Shown: piece by piece, positions 34,702 through 43,726 of the stretch
Layout: each line of letters starts with the position of its first letter
How positions within the stretch are numbered: the stretch's first letter is position 1
Assembly (NCBI RefSeq): GCF_019977395.1
Contig: NZ_AP024660.1
Span: forward strand, 3,596,001 to 3,660,000
Direction: 5' to 3'
Origin: Arthrobacter sp. NicSoilC5
Lineage (GTDB): Bacteria; Actinomycetota; Actinomycetes; Actinomycetales; Micrococcaceae
DNA: 64,000 bases
Notes under the pieces: model-generated
The model's input: the letters and a program-made list of their open reading frames with translations, nothing else
Databases searched by the model: none
What the model was told of the DNA's origin: nothing
Program-made: the position numbers and the translations under genes

Positions 34702-37509
34702 ATGGCTCACACTGCAACACCTCCCGAAACCGATCTTGCCTCCGAACTGCGCGCGGACGTCCGGCGTGTCTCCACCCTGCTGGGTGAATCGCTGGTCCGC
34801 CAGCACGGACCGGAACTCCTGGACCTCGTGGAGCAGGTCCGGCTCCTGACCAAGGAATCCAAAGAAGCAGCGCGCGGCGGTGCCCACGCCACCGGGCCCT
34901 GGAGCGCGCACGACGTCGTTGCCCAGGTCCGCGAACTGCTCGGCTCCCTGCCCATTGAGCAGGCAACCGACCTGGTGCGCGCCTTCGCCTTCTACTTCCA
35001 CCTGGCCAACGCCGCCGAACAGGTGCACCGCGTTCGCGGCCTGCGGACCCGGGCCGAAAAGGACGGCTGGCTGGCCAAGACCGTGGCGGACATCGCCGCG
35101 CAGGCCGGACCGGACGTGCTGCAGGAAGTGGTCAACGGCCTGGACGTGCGTCCCATCTTCACCGCCCACCCCACCGAGGCGTCCCGCCGCTCCGTCCTGG
35201 ACAAGATCCGCAAGCTCTCCGACGTCCTGTCCCAGTCCACGGCCGAAGGGTCCACGGCACGCCGCCGGCAGGACCGGCAGCTGGCAGAGATCATCGACCA
35301 GATGTGGCAGACCGACGAGCTGCGCCAGGTCCGGCCCACCCCCGTGGATGAGGCCCGGAACGCCATCTACTACCTGGGCGGAATCCTCACGGACGCGATG
35401 CCGGAAATGCTGTCCGAGCTCTCCGAACTGCTGGGCGAGCACGGCGTCACCCTTGCTTCCAAGGACGCCCCCATCCGGTTTGGCTCCTGGATCGGCGGTG
35501 ACCGCGACGGCAACCCGAACGTCACCGCGGCCGTGACCCGCGAAATCCTGCAGATCCAGAACCAAAGCGCCATCCGGATCAGCATCGGCATGATCGATGA
35601 ACTGATCTCCATCCTGTCCAACTCCACGGCCCTGGCAGGCGCGGACCAGCCGCTCCTGGAGTCCATCGACGAGGACCTGAAGAAGCTGCCCGGCCTGGAC
35701 AAGCGGGTCCTGGAACTGAACGCCCAGGAGCCGTACCGGCTGAAGCTCACCTGCATCAAGGCCAAGCTCATCAACACGGGCAAGCGGGTGGCCGCCAACT
35801 CCAACCACGAGCATGGCCGCGACTACAGCGGAACCGAGGAGCTCCTGGCGGACCTGAACCTGCTGGAGCTCTCGCTCCGCAACCACTCCGCGGCCCTGGC
35901 GGCGGACGGCTCCCTGGCCCGCGTCCGCCGTGCCATCGCCTCCTTCGGCCTGCACCTGGCCACCCTGGACATCCGCGAACACGCAGACCACCACCACGAC
36001 GCCGTCGGCCAGCTGATGGACCGGATCGGCGGCCCCGGACTGCGCTACGCCGAGCTGAGCCGTGAGGAACGCTTCGAGGTGCTCGGCTCCGAGCTGGCGT
36101 CCCGCCGCCCGCTGTCCGGCCACCCGATCAAGCTCGACGGCGCCGCCGACGGCACTTACGACGTCTTCCGCGAGATCCGCCGCGCCCTGCGCATGTACGG
36201 TCCGGACGTCATCGAGACCTACATCATCTCCATGACCCGCGGCGCCGACGACGTCCTGGCCGCAGCCGTCCTGGCCCGCGAAGCCGGCCTGGTGAACCTC
36301 TTCGGCGACAAGCCGTACGCCAAGCTCGGTTTTGCGCCGCTGCTGGAAACGGTGGAGGAACTGAGGGCCTCCGCCGAGATCGTCGACCAGCTGCTCTCCG
36401 ACCCGTCCTACCGTGAGCTGGTGCGCCTGCGCGGCGACATCCAGGAAGTGATGCTGGGCTACTCGGACTCCAACAAGGAATCCGGCGTGATGACCAGCCA
36501 GTGGGAAATCCACAAGACGCAGCGCAAGCTGCGGGACGTCGCCGCCAAGCACGGCGTCCGCGTGCGCCTGTTCCACGGCCGTGGCGGTTCCGTGGGCCGT
36601 GGCGGCGGACCCACCTACGACGCCATCCTGGCCCAGCCCAACGGTGTCCTGGAAGGCGAAATCAAGTTCACCGAGCAGGGTGAAGTCATCTCGGACAAGT
36701 ACTCCCTGCCGGAGCTGGCCCGCGAAAACCTGGAGCTGTCCCTGGCCGCCGTGCTGCAGGGTTCTGCCCTGCACCGGAACCCGCGGACCTCCGAGGACCA
36801 GCGAGAGCGGTACGGCCACGTCATGGAAGCCATCTCCGACGCCGCCTTTGACCGGTACCGGAAGCTGATCGACCACCCGGACCTGCCCGCCTACTTCATG
36901 GCCTCCACCCCGGTGGAGCAGCTGGGCTCCCTCAATATCGGTTCCCGCCCGTCCAAGCGTCCGGACTCCGGCGCCGGCCTGGGCGGCCTGCGCGCCATCC
37001 CCTGGGTATTCGGCTGGACCCAGTCCCGGCAGATCGTGCCCGGCTGGTTCGGTGTGGGCTCCGGGCTCAAGGCCGCCCGCGAGGCCGGACACTCGGCCCA
37101 GCTGGTGGAGATGATCGACCACTGGAACTTCTTCAAGTCCGTGCTGTCCAACGTCGAGATGACGCTCGCCAAAACGGACATGGATATCGCCGGCTACTAC
37201 GTGTCCACCCTGGTCCCGGAGGAACTTCACCATCTGTTCCGCACCATCCGGGAAGAGTACGAACTCACGGTCGCCGAGGTGCGCAAGCTCACCGGCGAGA
37301 ACATCCTCCTGGATGCCCAACCCACCCTGAAACGCTCCCTGGAAATCCGCGACCAGTACCTGGACCCCATCAGCTACCTCCAGGTGGAACTCCTGCGCCG
37401 CATCCGCACCGAGGGCGGGATCAGCGGGGCCGAGATCGATGAACGCCTCCAGCGGGCCATGCTGATCACCGTCAATGGCGTGGCGGCCGGCCTCCGCAAC
37501 ACCGGCTGA
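34702..37509 (+). CDS. ppc: Phosphoenolpyruvate carboxylase
   Basis: A 935-residue anaplerotic enzyme carboxylating PEP to oxaloacetate. The catalytic histidine is in [12 protein letters not shown] (near residue 155). The glycine-rich loop [16 protein letters not shown] is near 626, and [13 protein letters not shown] near 763 carries conserved arginines. The C-terminus ends in the family-typical NTG. Length is normal. ATG 34702 gives [12 protein letters not shown]. With aceA/aceB, poxB and the organic-acid transporter, it places carbon-node control genes in one window. A 13-bp-arm hairpin follows. Confidence 0.97.
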   Translation: MAHTATPPETDLASELRADVRRVSTLLGESLVRQHGPELLDLVEQVRLLTKESKEAARGGAHATGPWSAHDVVAQVRELLGSLPIEQATDLVRAFAFYFHLANAAEQVHRVRGLRTRAEKDGWLAKTVADIAAQAGPDVLQEVVNGLDVRPIFTAHPTEASRRSVLDKIRKLSDVLSQSTAEGSTARRRQDRQLAEIIDQMWQTDELRQVRPTPVDEARNAIYYLGGILTDAMPEMLSELSELLGEHGVTLASKDAPIRFGSWIGGDRDGNPNVTAAVTREILQIQNQSAIRISIGMIDELISILSNSTALAGADQPLLESIDEDLKKLPGLDKRVLELNAQEPYRLKLTCIKAKLINTGKRVAANSNHEHGRDYSGTEELLADLNLLELSLRNHSAALAADGSLARVRRAIASFGLHLATLDIREHADHHHDAVGQLMDRIGGPGLRYAELSREERFEVLGSELASRRPLSGHPIKLDGAADGTYDVFREIRRALRMYGPDVIETYIISMTRGADDVLAAAVLAREAGLVNLFGDKPYAKLGFAPLLETVEELRASAEIVDQLLSDPSYRELVRLRGDIQEVMLGYSDSNKESGVMTSQWEIHKTQRKLRDVAAKHGVRVRLFHGRGGSVGRGGGPTYDAILAQPNGVLEGEIKFTEQGEVISDKYSLPELARENLELSLAAVLQGSALHRNPRTSEDQRERYGHVMEAISDAAFDRYRKLIDHPDLPAYFMASTPVEQLGSLNIGSRPSKRPDSGAGLGGLRAIPWVFGWTQSRQIVPGWFGVGSGLKAAREAGHSAQLVEMIDHWNFFKSVLSNVEMTLAKTDMDIAGYYVSTLVPEELHHLFRTIREEYELTVAEVRKLTGENILLDAQPTLKRSLEIRDQYLDPISYLQVELLRRIRTEGGISGAEIDERLQRAMLITVNGVAAGLRNTG

Positions 37510-37522
37510 TTCTCCAGTTGCT

Positions 37523-37571
37523 CCATCACGTGTGGTCCCTCACAGGCGCTGTTGGGGGCCACACGTGATGG
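37523..37571. repeat. Degenerate repeat pair D / hairpin after ppc
   Basis: Perfect 13-bp arms CCATCACGTGTGG (37523-37535) and CCACACGTGATGG (37559-37571) enclose a 23-nt loop. The core CCATCAC/GTGATGGCGC matches unit 7 of array B. It probably terminates ppc and may be a remnant of the same repeat family. Confidence 0.65.
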
Positions 37572-37601
37572 CGCATCCGGGGGTTGGATAGGGTTGGAGG
37601 C

Positions 37602-37907
37602 ATGCCTTCCTTCCAGACCCGCCTCAAGATCACCGGGCTCCGGCCGGGGAATCCGCCGGAGTCCGTCATGGACGCGGCCGTGGAGGCGCTGGGCACCCGC
37701 CACCACGTGGAGGCGCACCAGCTGCAGATCGCCGGCGGCGTGCCGCAGCTGAACCTGCGCTTCCTCGTGGAGGCGAGCGAGTACAGCGGTGAGAACCGCC
37801 AGGCGGTGGAATCGGCAGCCATGATGCGCGACGCCGTCGAACGCGTTGCGCTGACGGGCCCGCTCAGCGTGCTGCGGCGCAGCCGCGGCAAGTGGCTGCC
37901 CGTCTAG
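37602..37907 (+). CDS. Small conserved hypothetical protein
   Basis: A 101-residue soluble protein (MPSFQTRLKITGLRPGN) with no recognised domain and no membrane segment. It looks like an alpha/beta fold of two strand-helix units. ATG 37602 follows TTGGAGG at good spacing. It lies between ppc and a divergent DedA gene whose stop codon it overlaps by 4 bp. Confidence 0.75.
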   Translation: MPSFQTRLKITGLRPGNPPESVMDAAVEALGTRHHVEAHQLQIAGGVPQLNLRFLVEASEYSGENRQAVESAAMMRDAVERVALTGPLSVLRRSRGKWLPV

Positions 37908-38527
37908 CCTGCGTCCGGGAGGGGCTCCTCCTCCACCGGGGACCGGTCGCCGCGGCGGCGGGTGACGAGGATGCCCACGACGGCGCCGATCACCAGACCG
38001 ACGGCCACGCCAATCAGGGAGCTCGCCCAGAACGGCAGCCTGGTTGTTGACCCGGTGAAGTAGCCCAGGCCCACCAGCCAGCATGCCCACAGCACGGCAC
38101 CCAGGGCCGCGCACAGGCTGAAGCCGCGGACGGACACGTTGGCCACGCCGGATGCCGCCGAGGTGGCGAGCCGTCCGCCGGGAATGAACCTGGCGCCGAT
38201 GATAGTGCCGTAGGTGGAGGAACGGCCGGCCTTGGCCAGCGCCGCGTGGATGCCGCTGTGGACCCGCCGGCCCCACTTCCACCGGTCCAGCACATGGCTC
38301 AGCCGCCGCCGGAAGAGATGGAAGACCACCATGTCGCCCAGCCAGGACGCCACGGCCGCGAGCACCAGCACCAGGAACACGTTGGCCCGGCCGTCCGCGG
38401 ACAGGGCGCCCCCGGTGATCACCAGCATCTCGGAGGGGATGGGCGGAAAAATGGCATCGCCGATCACCACGGGGATAACCCAGAAGTAGAGGGCCGTCCC
38501 CCAGCTGTCAACGCTGCCGAAGTCCAT
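37904..38527 (-). CDS. DedA-family membrane protein
   Basis: A 207-residue DedA/VTT-domain protein. The family signature E-x-P-x-P/E-type block GDAIFPPIPSEMLVITGGAL is near residue 25, and a glycine-rich GARFIPGGRLATSA loop is near residue 105. Several membrane helices follow. DedA proteins are lipid scramblases or flippase-type transporters in the inner membrane. ATG 38527 is chosen because the first helix begins there. Confidence 0.9.
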   Translation of the reverse strand: MDFGSVDSWGTALYFWVIPVVIGDAIFPPIPSEMLVITGGALSADGRANVFLVLVLAAVASWLGDMVVFHLFRRRLSHVLDRWKWGRRVHSGIHAALAKAGRSSTYGTIIGARFIPGGRLATSAASGVANVSVRGFSLCAALGAVLWACWLVGLGYFTGSTTRLPFWASSLIGVAVGLVIGAVVGILVTRRRGDRSPVEEEPLPDAG

Positions 38528-38561
38528 TGCCACAAGGTACCGCACTTGGGAAACTGGCGGC

Positions 38562-39092
38562 ATGCGGATCTCGGTTCTGCGGGGCGACATTACGCAACGG
38601 CGCGTGGATGTGGTGGTGAATGCTGCGAACTCCTCGTTGCTGGGCGGCGGGGGAGTGGACGGGGCGCTCCACCGGGCGGCCGGGCCGGAACTGCTCGCTG
38701 CATGCAGGGAGCTGCGTGCCACCGGACTTCCGCACGGCCTCCAGACCGGAGCCGCCGTGGCAACACCTGCCTTCCGGCTGCCGGCCCGCTGGGTGATCCA
38801 CACAGTGGGGCCCAACCGGCACGCAGGACAGACCAACCGCGTCCTCCTGGTGTCCTGCTTCAGCGAAAGCCTGCGGCTGGCCGACACCCTGGGGGCGCAG
38901 GACGTGGCCTTTCCCGCGGTGGGCGGCGGAGCCTACGGGTGGAGTGCCGCGCACGTGGCGCAGGCAGCGCTTGAGGCGGTGACGGGGTTCCGGACCGCCC
39001 ATCCGGCCAGCGGGCTGGAGCTGGTGGAGTTCGTGCTGCACACCGCGGAGATGGAGGCGGCGTTCAGGGACGTGCTCGGACCGCTTCGCTGA
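38562..39092 (+). CDS. Macro domain protein (ADP-ribose-binding/deacetylase type)
   Basis: A 176-residue macro domain. The ADP-ribose-binding motifs are GDIT, VVNAANSSLLGGGGVDGALH (near residue 20) and FPAVGGGAYGW (near residue 120), where the family usually has a serine/threonine-glycine turn. Such proteins hydrolyse O-acetyl-ADP-ribose or ADP-ribosyl groups. The 3' end overlaps the convergent pseudouridine synthase gene by 29 bp. It is divergent from DedA. Confidence 0.93.
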   Translation: MRISVLRGDITQRRVDVVVNAANSSLLGGGGVDGALHRAAGPELLAACRELRATGLPHGLQTGAAVATPAFRLPARWVIHTVGPNRHAGQTNRVLLVSCFSESLRLADTLGAQDVAFPAVGGGAYGWSAAHVAQAALEAVTGFRTAHPASGLELVEFVLHTAEMEAAFRDVLGPLR

Positions 39093-40059
39093 GCTCCAGG
39101 CTGCTGCGGTATTCCACGGGCTTTCCCGAGATCGGGTCAACGAACCGGATGCCCCGTGCCAGCAGCTGGAGCGGCCTGGCGTAGTCGTCCGGGGCCTTGT
39201 CCAGCAGGTCGGGATAGAAGGCATCGTTCACGATCCCCAGCCCCAGCGAGGCCATATGGACCCGCAGCTGGTGGGTCTTGCCGGTGTGGGGCTCCAGCCG
39301 GTACCTGGCCAGGCGCTGAGCTGTACCGATGGCGCCTGTACCGGTGACGCCGGTGCCGCCGGCACTTGCCGGTGCGCCGCCGTCGAACGTTTCCAGCCGC
39401 TCAATCCTGGTCTCCGCGTTCGGTTCGCCGTCCACGACCTCCGCCAGCAGGTAGCTGCGGGACTTGGTCATCCGGTTGCGGACCACCACGGGAAAGTCGA
39501 CGGCGGGGTGCCCCGGCGTGGGCTCGGCGGCGGACACACACTCGTACTCCTTTTGCACCTGACGCTTCTCGAAGAGCACCTGGTACTTGCCCCGGGTCTG
39601 CGGGTTGGTGGAGAAGAGCAGCACGCCGGCCGTCATGCGGTCCAGCCGGTGCATGGGGATCAGGTCCGGCAGGTCCAACTGGTTCCGCAGCCTGACCAAG
39701 GCAGATTCCTGGATGTACGTGCCGCCCGGCGTGGTGGGCAGGAAGTGCGGCTTGTCCACCACCAGCAGGTGGTGGTCCTGGTGCAGGATGCTCAGTTCCA
39801 CCGGCAGCCGCGTTTCCGGCGGCAGGGTGCGGTAGTACCAGATGAAGGTGTGCTCCTGCAGCGGCGTGGCCCGGTCCAGGGGGATGCCGCCCTCGCCAAC
39901 GATCTCGCCGGCGTCGAACCTGTCCTCGATGCCCTGCGGGTCGATGTGGCCCCAGCGGTGCATCATGTAGTCCATCGCGGTCTCCCACGGGCCCTCTTCC
40001 GGAAGGCGCAGGCGCGTGGCATTGACGCCGTCGCGGACGGGGAGGGGGGATTGCATCAC
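39064..40059 (-). CDS. RluA-family pseudouridine synthase
   Basis: A 331-residue RNA pseudouridine synthase of the RluA/RluC-D group. The catalytic motif HRLDRMTAGVLLFS (Asp near residue 138) is clear, and the last third has the usual HQLRVHMASLG. An N-terminal extension (about residues 1-90) carries a partial S4-like region. A glycine-rich insertion (about residues 240-260) is present. ATG 40059 is used. The target rRNA or tRNA site is not evident. Confidence 0.92.
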   Translation of the reverse strand: MMQSPLPVRDGVNATRLRLPEEGPWETAMDYMMHRWGHIDPQGIEDRFDAGEIVGEGGIPLDRATPLQEHTFIWYYRTLPPETRLPVELSILHQDHHLLVVDKPHFLPTTPGGTYIQESALVRLRNQLDLPDLIPMHRLDRMTAGVLLFSTNPQTRGKYQVLFEKRQVQKEYECVSAAEPTPGHPAVDFPVVVRNRMTKSRSYLLAEVVDGEPNAETRIERLETFDGGAPASAGGTGVTGTGAIGTAQRLARYRLEPHTGKTHQLRVHMASLGLGIVNDAFYPDLLDKAPDDYARPLQLLARGIRFVDPISGKPVEYRSSLELSEAVRARP

Positions 40060-40133
40060 CGGTCCATTCTACCGGCGCTGGTTTAGCCGGTCCGGCCCGC
40101 TGCCGGCCGCCACGCCCTCCGACCATAAAAAAG

Positions 40134-40154
40134 TTCTTGACAAGAAAAGTTGTC
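40134..40154. promoter_or_regulatory. Candidate ArsR-type operator
   Basis: TTCTTG-A-CAAGAA (40134-40146) is a perfect palindrome, and GACAA (40139-40143) pairs with TTGTC (40150-40154). The overlapping dyads lie 19 bp upstream of the ArsR-type gene start, and TTGACA may also be its -35 box. Confidence 0.55.
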
Positions 40155-40172
40155 GGTGGGCACACTGGAGGC

Positions 40173-40808
40173 ATGCAGGACATTGCAGTCATCGAGGACC
40201 CGGCAGCCGCCGAAGCATCCCTGGATCCCATCCGTACCCGGATCCTGCGGGAGCTGGTCCAGCCGGCCTCAGCCACGCAGCTGGCAGTGCGGATCGGCCT
40301 GCCACGGCAGAAAGTGAACTACCACCTCAAGGCGCTGGAGCGGCACGGACTGGTGGAACTCGTGGAGGAGCGCCGCAAGGGCAACGTCACCGAACGGGTC
40401 CTGCAGGCAACCGCCGCTTCCTACCTCATCTCGCCGTCAGCGCTCGCCGCCGTATCCCCGGACCCAGTCCGGTTCGCCGACCGCTTTTCGGCGTTCTGGC
40501 TGCTGGCGCTCGCCGGCCGCATGGTGCAGGAGGTGGGAAAGCTCATCGCCGGCGCCGCCGCGGCCCGGCAGAAGCTGGCCACGTTCGCGATCGACGGCGA
40601 GATCACCTTCCGCACGGCGGCTGACAGGGCTGCGTTCGCGGAGGAACTCGGCGTCGAGGTCATGCGGCTGGTGGACAAGTACCACGACGCCGGCGCATCA
40701 TCCCGCGGGCGGCGGCACCGGCTCGTGGTGGCGCTGCACCCGGCCCTGAAAGAGACCAATGCCGTCACGGCAACCAACGAAACAGCAGGCAAGGAGCAGG
40801 ACAAATGA
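40173..40808 (+). CDS. ArsR-type winged-helix regulator
   Basis: A 211-residue regulator. Residues about 20-95 form the winged helix (ASATQLAVRIGLPRQKVNYHL, then a beta-hairpin). The C-terminal half is helical with a basic tail and no metal-binding cysteines, so it is probably a ligand- or partner-sensing regulator. ATG 40173 follows TGGAGG. It overlaps the SRPBCC gene by 4 bp (ATGA). Confidence 0.88.
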   Translation: MQDIAVIEDPAAAEASLDPIRTRILRELVQPASATQLAVRIGLPRQKVNYHLKALERHGLVELVEERRKGNVTERVLQATAASYLISPSALAAVSPDPVRFADRFSAFWLLALAGRMVQEVGKLIAGAAAARQKLATFAIDGEITFRTAADRAAFAEELGVEVMRLVDKYHDAGASSRGRRHRLVVALHPALKETNAVTATNETAGKEQDK

Positions 40809-41497
40809 GCGACAAACGGGACTTCGAGATCGTCCAGGACACCGAACTGCCCGGCACCCCCGAGCGGGTGTGGGAAGCCGTCACCCACGGAACGCCGGCC
40901 TGGATGTTCCCCACGGACCAATGGCCGGCAGTCAAAACCGTTGAGGAATACCCCCACCACCTGGTGTCGCGGATGGAGGGGCCGGACGGCTGGTTCAACC
41001 AGCTGGAGCACGTGCTGGAGCCCCTGGACGGCGGCCGCGCCCGGCTCCACTACGTCCACAGCGGCATCTTCGCGGACAACTGGGACCAGCAGTACGACGG
41101 CGCCAGCCGCCACACCGAGTTCTACCTGCACACGCTGGGCCAGTACCTGCAGTACTTCGACGGCCGCCCCGTGGTGTTCACCGACATCCAAGCCCCGGCG
41201 GCATCCCAAACACCGGACGGCTTCACCCGCCTCCGTGACGCGCTGGGCGCCGGTTCCGCGGAGCGGGGCGCCACGGTCGATGTGGAGCTCGACGGCGTGG
41301 GGCGGCTTACGGGCGAGGTGGACTTCGCGAACGAGCACTTCCTGGGCATCCGCACCCCGGATGCGCTGTACCGGTTCTTCGGCCGCAACGCGTGGGGTGC
41401 CCCCGTGGGCATGACGGTGCACGATTTCAGCGGCGCCGGCGGCGCGGAGGCCACCGCCAAGGCCTGGGGCGGCTTCCTGGAGCGCGTGTACGGGTAG
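40805..41497 (+). CDS. SRPBCC domain protein
   Basis: A 230-residue SRPBCC/AHSA1-type protein. The N-terminus (DTELPGTPERVWEAVTHG) starts the fold, and a second, less conserved lobe follows after residue 130. Its start overlaps the stop of the ArsR-type gene, the standard regulator-SRPBCC operon found in actinobacteria. The ligand is unknown. Confidence 0.88.
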   Translation: MSDKRDFEIVQDTELPGTPERVWEAVTHGTPAWMFPTDQWPAVKTVEEYPHHLVSRMEGPDGWFNQLEHVLEPLDGGRARLHYVHSGIFADNWDQQYDGASRHTEFYLHTLGQYLQYFDGRPVVFTDIQAPAASQTPDGFTRLRDALGAGSAERGATVDVELDGVGRLTGEVDFANEHFLGIRTPDALYRFFGRNAWGAPVGMTVHDFSGAGGAEATAKAWGGFLERVYG

Positions 41498-41530
41498 CTC
41501 CCGGTTCCCGGCGGTTCCGGCAGCGGCTGG

Positions 41531-43027
41531 TCAGGCGATGGCGACGGCGGGCGCCTGGGTCAGTGAGCGCCGCAGCTGGGGTGCGGCGTCCAGCCGGTCC
41601 TGGGCCGCCCGCAGCGCCAGGACTGCCGTCTCGAGCTTGTCCGGCGGGAGGGTGAACGGCAGCCGCAGGTTGCGTTCAAATGCGCCGCCGATTCCGAACC
41701 GGGGCCCGGCCGCCAGCCTGATGCCGTATTCCGGGGCCAGGACGGTCAGGGCCGTGCTGATGGGGCCGGGCAGCCGGCACCACACGGAGAGGCCGCCGGC
41801 GGGCGGCGCCACCTGCCACGTGGGAAGGTGCTCCGCGAGGAGGCCGAGCAGTGTGGACCTGTTGCGGCGCAGCATCTGTAACAGGGCGGGCAGGGGCTCC
41901 TCCAGAGCCCGCACCAGGTGTGCTGCCGCGAGCTGTTCCATGACGGGCCCGCCCAGGTCCAGGGTGGTCCGGGCCGCGGCAAATCGCTGGATCATGGACT
42001 CCGAGGCGCGGATCCAGCCGGTGCGCAGCCCGCCCCAGTGGGACTTGCTCAGTGATCCGATGGACACCACGGTGCTGCCGAAACCCGCCAGGGGACTGGT
42101 GGCAACGCCGTCGAGGTTGAGGTCACGGAGGGTTTCGTCCGCCACCAGTACGGTTCCGGCCGCGGCGGCCGCGCGGGCCAGCCGGCGGCGCTGGGCATCG
42201 GGCATGATCATGCCGGTGGGGTTGTGGAAGTCCGGGACCAGGTAGGCGAGTTTTGGCTGCTGCTGGACCATGGCGGCTTCCATCGCGGGCAGGTCCCAGC
42301 CGGAATCGGCGAAGGCCACCGGCACGGGGCGGCACCGGGCGGAACGGATGGCATCCAGCGCGTGCGGGTAGCTGGGGTGCTCCACCAGGATCCGGTCCTG
42401 CCGGTCCGCCAGGGTGCGGATGATGATGGTCAGGGCGTGCTGGGCGCCGGAGGTCACCATGATCTGGCCCGGTTGTGTCGGCACGCCGGCCGCTGAGTAA
42501 CGGTCCGCCACCGCCTGCCGCAGCGGCAGCAGTCCCAGGGCGTCATAGCCGAACCCGGGAAGCAATGCCGGTAGCTCCGTCAGCGCCGCGGCGAAGGCCC
42601 GGTGCACCACCTCCCCGCTGGCGGGCAGCGCCGAATAGGCCAGGTCCACCAAACCTCCGGGCGCGGTGAGCCCGGGTGCGGTGAGTCCGGGTGCTGCCAG
42701 CGGGCCGGTGGAAGGCGGCTGCGGACCGAAAAGTGCCGGGCCGAACGGGGTCAGTTCGGGGATGCGGGTCTTGCCGCGGCTGCCCTGGCCGCTGCTCAGG
42801 AAGCCTTGCTCCCGGAGGCTGGCGTAAGCCGCAGTGACGGTGGTCCGGCTGACCGCCAGGGTGGAGCACAGTGAACGCTCGCTGGGCAGGGCGGTATCCA
42901 GCGGGATGCGGCCATCCAGGATCAGCAGCCGCACGACATCAGCCAGTTCGCGGTACGCGGGCCCGGTGCCCGTGTTCCACGGGCCAAGGAGACGGGACAG
43001 GGCGAGGGCGGTAAGGGCGGCAGCCAT
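41531..43027 (-). CDS. yczR: MocR-family GntR/aminotransferase-like regulator (YczR type)
   Basis: A 498-residue fusion. An N-terminal GntR winged helix (about residues 20-90, SERSLCSTLAVSRTTVTAAYASL) is joined to a fold-type I aminotransferase domain. The PLP-binding lysine is in GSLSKSHWGGL (near residue 326), and the C-terminal arginine motif is present. Divergence from a YczE-type permease is the hallmark of YczR. Three related half-sites lie in the 60-bp gap. Confidence 0.93.
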   Translation of the reverse strand: MAAALTALALSRLLGPWNTGTGPAYRELADVVRLLILDGRIPLDTALPSERSLCSTLAVSRTTVTAAYASLREQGFLSSGQGSRGKTRIPELTPFGPALFGPQPPSTGPLAAPGLTAPGLTAPGGLVDLAYSALPASGEVVHRAFAAALTELPALLPGFGYDALGLLPLRQAVADRYSAAGVPTQPGQIMVTSGAQHALTIIIRTLADRQDRILVEHPSYPHALDAIRSARCRPVPVAFADSGWDLPAMEAAMVQQQPKLAYLVPDFHNPTGMIMPDAQRRRLARAAAAAGTVLVADETLRDLNLDGVATSPLAGFGSTVVSIGSLSKSHWGGLRTGWIRASESMIQRFAAARTTLDLGGPVMEQLAAAHLVRALEEPLPALLQMLRRNRSTLLGLLAEHLPTWQVAPPAGGLSVWCRLPGPISTALTVLAPEYGIRLAAGPRFGIGGAFERNLRLPFTLPPDKLETAVLALRAAQDRLDAAPQLRRSLTQAPAVAIA

Positions 43028-43028
43028 G

Positions 43029-43068
43029 TAGCCAGTATTTCAGACTGGATATGTAATTCAATGCCAGT
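43029..43068. promoter_or_regulatory. Three candidate YczR half-sites
   Basis: TAGCCAGT (43029-43036), its reverse-strand version ACTGGATA (43044-43051), and ATGCCAGT (43061-43068) form three copies of a WTRCCAGT-like octamer between yczR and yczE. Mixed direct and inverted spacing fits MocR dimers, which often use such sites. Confidence 0.55.
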
Positions 43069-43087
43069 TGGCTGCGAGCATGGTTCC

Positions 43088-43708
43088 ATGATGACCCGCA
43101 GACTTGTCCAGCTCTTCACCGGCCTCGCCATGTACGGCATCTCCCTGGCTATGTTCATCCGCGCCGGCCTGGGCCTGGACCCGTGGGACGTGTTCCACCA
43201 GGGCCTGGCCAACCGGAGCGGACTGAGCATCGGCGTGGTGGTGATCGCCGTGAGCTTCCTGGTGCTGCTGCTGTGGATCCCCCTGCGCCAGATGCCCGGC
43301 TTCGGAACCCTGTGCAACGCCATTCTGGTGGGCGTCTTCGCGGACATCGGGCTGGCCGTGATCCCGCCGGTAACCCCCCTGGCCGCCCAGATTGGCCTCC
43401 TCGCAGGGGCCGTACTGGTTAACGCCGTGGCCTCGGCCCTCTACATCGGCGCCGGCTTTGGGCCAGGCGCCCGCGACGGCCTGATGACCGGGCTGGCCCG
43501 GCGCACCGGATGGACCGTCAGGTTCTCCCGCACGTTGATCGAGGTCACCGTGCTGGCCGCCGGCTGGCTGCTGGGCGGCTCGGTGGGTGTGGGTACCGTG
43601 GTCTACGCCCTGGCGATCGGTCCGCTGGTCCATATCCTGCTGCCGCGCTTCATGGTGGCGGCCAGTCAGTCCAGCACCGTCAAGGAACCCAGCGCGTCGA
43701 CCTGTTGA
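43088..43708 (+). CDS. yczE: YczE-family membrane protein
   Basis: A 206-residue membrane protein with five to six helices and the family motif GLGLDPWDVFHQGLA near residue 25. It is divergent from yczR, and both are expected to be co-regulated; the transported compound is unknown. ATG 43088 or 43091 (MMTRRL) is used. Confidence 0.88.
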   Translation: MMTRRLVQLFTGLAMYGISLAMFIRAGLGLDPWDVFHQGLANRSGLSIGVVVIAVSFLVLLLWIPLRQMPGFGTLCNAILVGVFADIGLAVIPPVTPLAAQIGLLAGAVLVNAVASALYIGAGFGPGARDGLMTGLARRTGWTVRFSRTLIEVTVLAAGWLLGGSVGVGTVVYALAIGPLVHILLPRFMVAASQSSTVKEPSASTC

Positions 43709-43726
43709 CCTCACCCCTGCAGCACG

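Noticed and set aside
34699..37320. An 873-residue open frame antisense to ppc
   Set aside because: It lies wholly opposite a clear PEP carboxylase, has glycine/valine/arginine-rich composition expected from high-GC antisense, and shows no domain.
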